Assembly (NCBI GenBank): GCA_013286235.1
Contig: JABDGE010000004.1
Coordinates: 1 to 54,758 of the forward strand
From: Bacteroidota bacterium
Lineage (GTDB): Bacteria; Bacteroidota; Bacteroidia; Sphingobacteriales; Sphingobacteriaceae
DNA: 54,758 nt
Direction: 5' to 3'
Shown here piece by piece: positions 54,463-54,758 of the stretch; the first letter of the stretch is position 1, and every line of letters begins with the position of its first letter. Under the pieces are notes generated by a model. That model was not told where the DNA came from. It worked only from the letters and a program-made list of their open reading frames with translations, and did no database searches. A program made the translations under genes and the position numbers.

Positions 54463-54758
54463 TCAATTTTCCAGATTCCTAATCATCGCAAACAGCATTT
54501 TTGAAATTTCTTCAGATTGCTTATAAAGATTATCAAACTGGTCAATCGTTATTTGATTATCATCTTTTAGGATATCGAAGATAGCGACGCATTCAAAAAC
54601 AGACCCCCTTGCTATAATGCAAAAATTTCTTCTGTCGGGTTTGCTGAACCTGCTGGTTCCTTCGGCTATGTTTAATACTATACTCAGGGAGGCGCGTCGC
54701 AATTGATTTTTTGTGGCAGCGTCCAATGATCCCGGTATTAAAATCGTCTTTCGGACAA
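54463..54758 (-). CDS. Four-helix-bundle protein (S23/IVP type), copy 3, partial
   Basis: The frame is open to the right edge (VRKTILIPGSLDAATKN...), so the start is outside the window; the TTG at 54726 is internal. It has the same S23 core as copies 1 and 2, and C-terminus FAMIRNLEN. Nucleotide identity to copy 2 is about 97% by eye, far higher than to copy 1, which argues for recent duplication or gene conversion around the TIR gene. Confidence 0.75.
   Translation of the reverse strand, partial: VRKTILIPGSLDAATKNQLRRASLSIVLNIAEGTSRFSKPDRRNFCIIARGSVFECVAIFDILKDDNQITIDQFDNLYKQSEEISKMLFAMIRNLEN

Overview
The window looks like chromosomal DNA of a Bacteroidota member of the Sphingobacteriaceae, most like Mucilaginibacter or Pedobacter. 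The basis is recall of families, not a search: outer-membrane proteins with CarboxypepD_reg and TonB-plug modules, signal peptides ending in AQ, LSAC-type lipoboxes, a single-gene CheB-CheR-histidine kinase, a type I phosphomannose isomerase beside GH130, and intergenic 'word-like' repeats. No CRISPR array, rRNA operon or complete insertion sequence was seen. One tRNA gene (Glu, TTC) is present.

Layout. 1-10.7 kb: end of a glycosyltransferase, two large paralogous barrel-less surface proteins (MG2-like plus TonB plug), an MFS carrier, a DoxX protein, a YncE-type propeller and an outer-membrane barrel protein. 10.7-17.6 kb: a leftward carbohydrate block (GH130, PMM2-like HAD protein, phosphomannose isomerase, class I aldolase, a GMC oxidoreductase interrupted by a +1 frameshift, and a NagB-type deaminase). 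Several of these meet at fructose-6-phosphate. 17.7-24.9 kb: a CheB/CheR/PAS/kinase protein, a desaturase with two small downstream genes, and a membrane PAS protein with an H-box but no ATPase domain. 25.3-29.8 kb: phosphoketolase, universal stress protein and MarC. 30.0-34.0 kb: a possible tRNA-Glu-associated island bounded by 18-bp direct repeats, holding an AbiE toxin-antitoxin pair, an HTH protein, an 11-bp iteron-like array and a four-helix-bundle (S23-type) gene. 34.3-43.5 kb: a mosaic VIT/VWA/plug/TPR/DUF2135 protein, a third MG2/plug paralog and a zinc metalloprotease lipoprotein. 44.1-50.6 kb: a collagen-like lipoprotein, an NTF2-like protein, an AraC regulator, an MBL hydrolase, YbaB/EbfC, a serine hydrolase and a TPR protein. 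50.7-54.8 kb: an accessory segment with an Rpn-type nuclease gene, a decayed copy of its tail, a fragment of a conjugation-type ATPase, and an AT-rich TIR-domain gene between two near-identical 296-bp copies of an S23-type gene.

The most interesting signals are: the TIR gene bracketed by direct repeats of a four-helix-bundle gene, a third copy of which sits behind tRNA-Glu; the VIT-VWA-plug-TPR-DUF2135 mosaic; the UUU-UGA frameshift in the GMC gene; the 11-bp iteron-like array; and several intergenic word-repeat and palindrome families that often touch gene ends. All functional calls come from reading motifs by eye.
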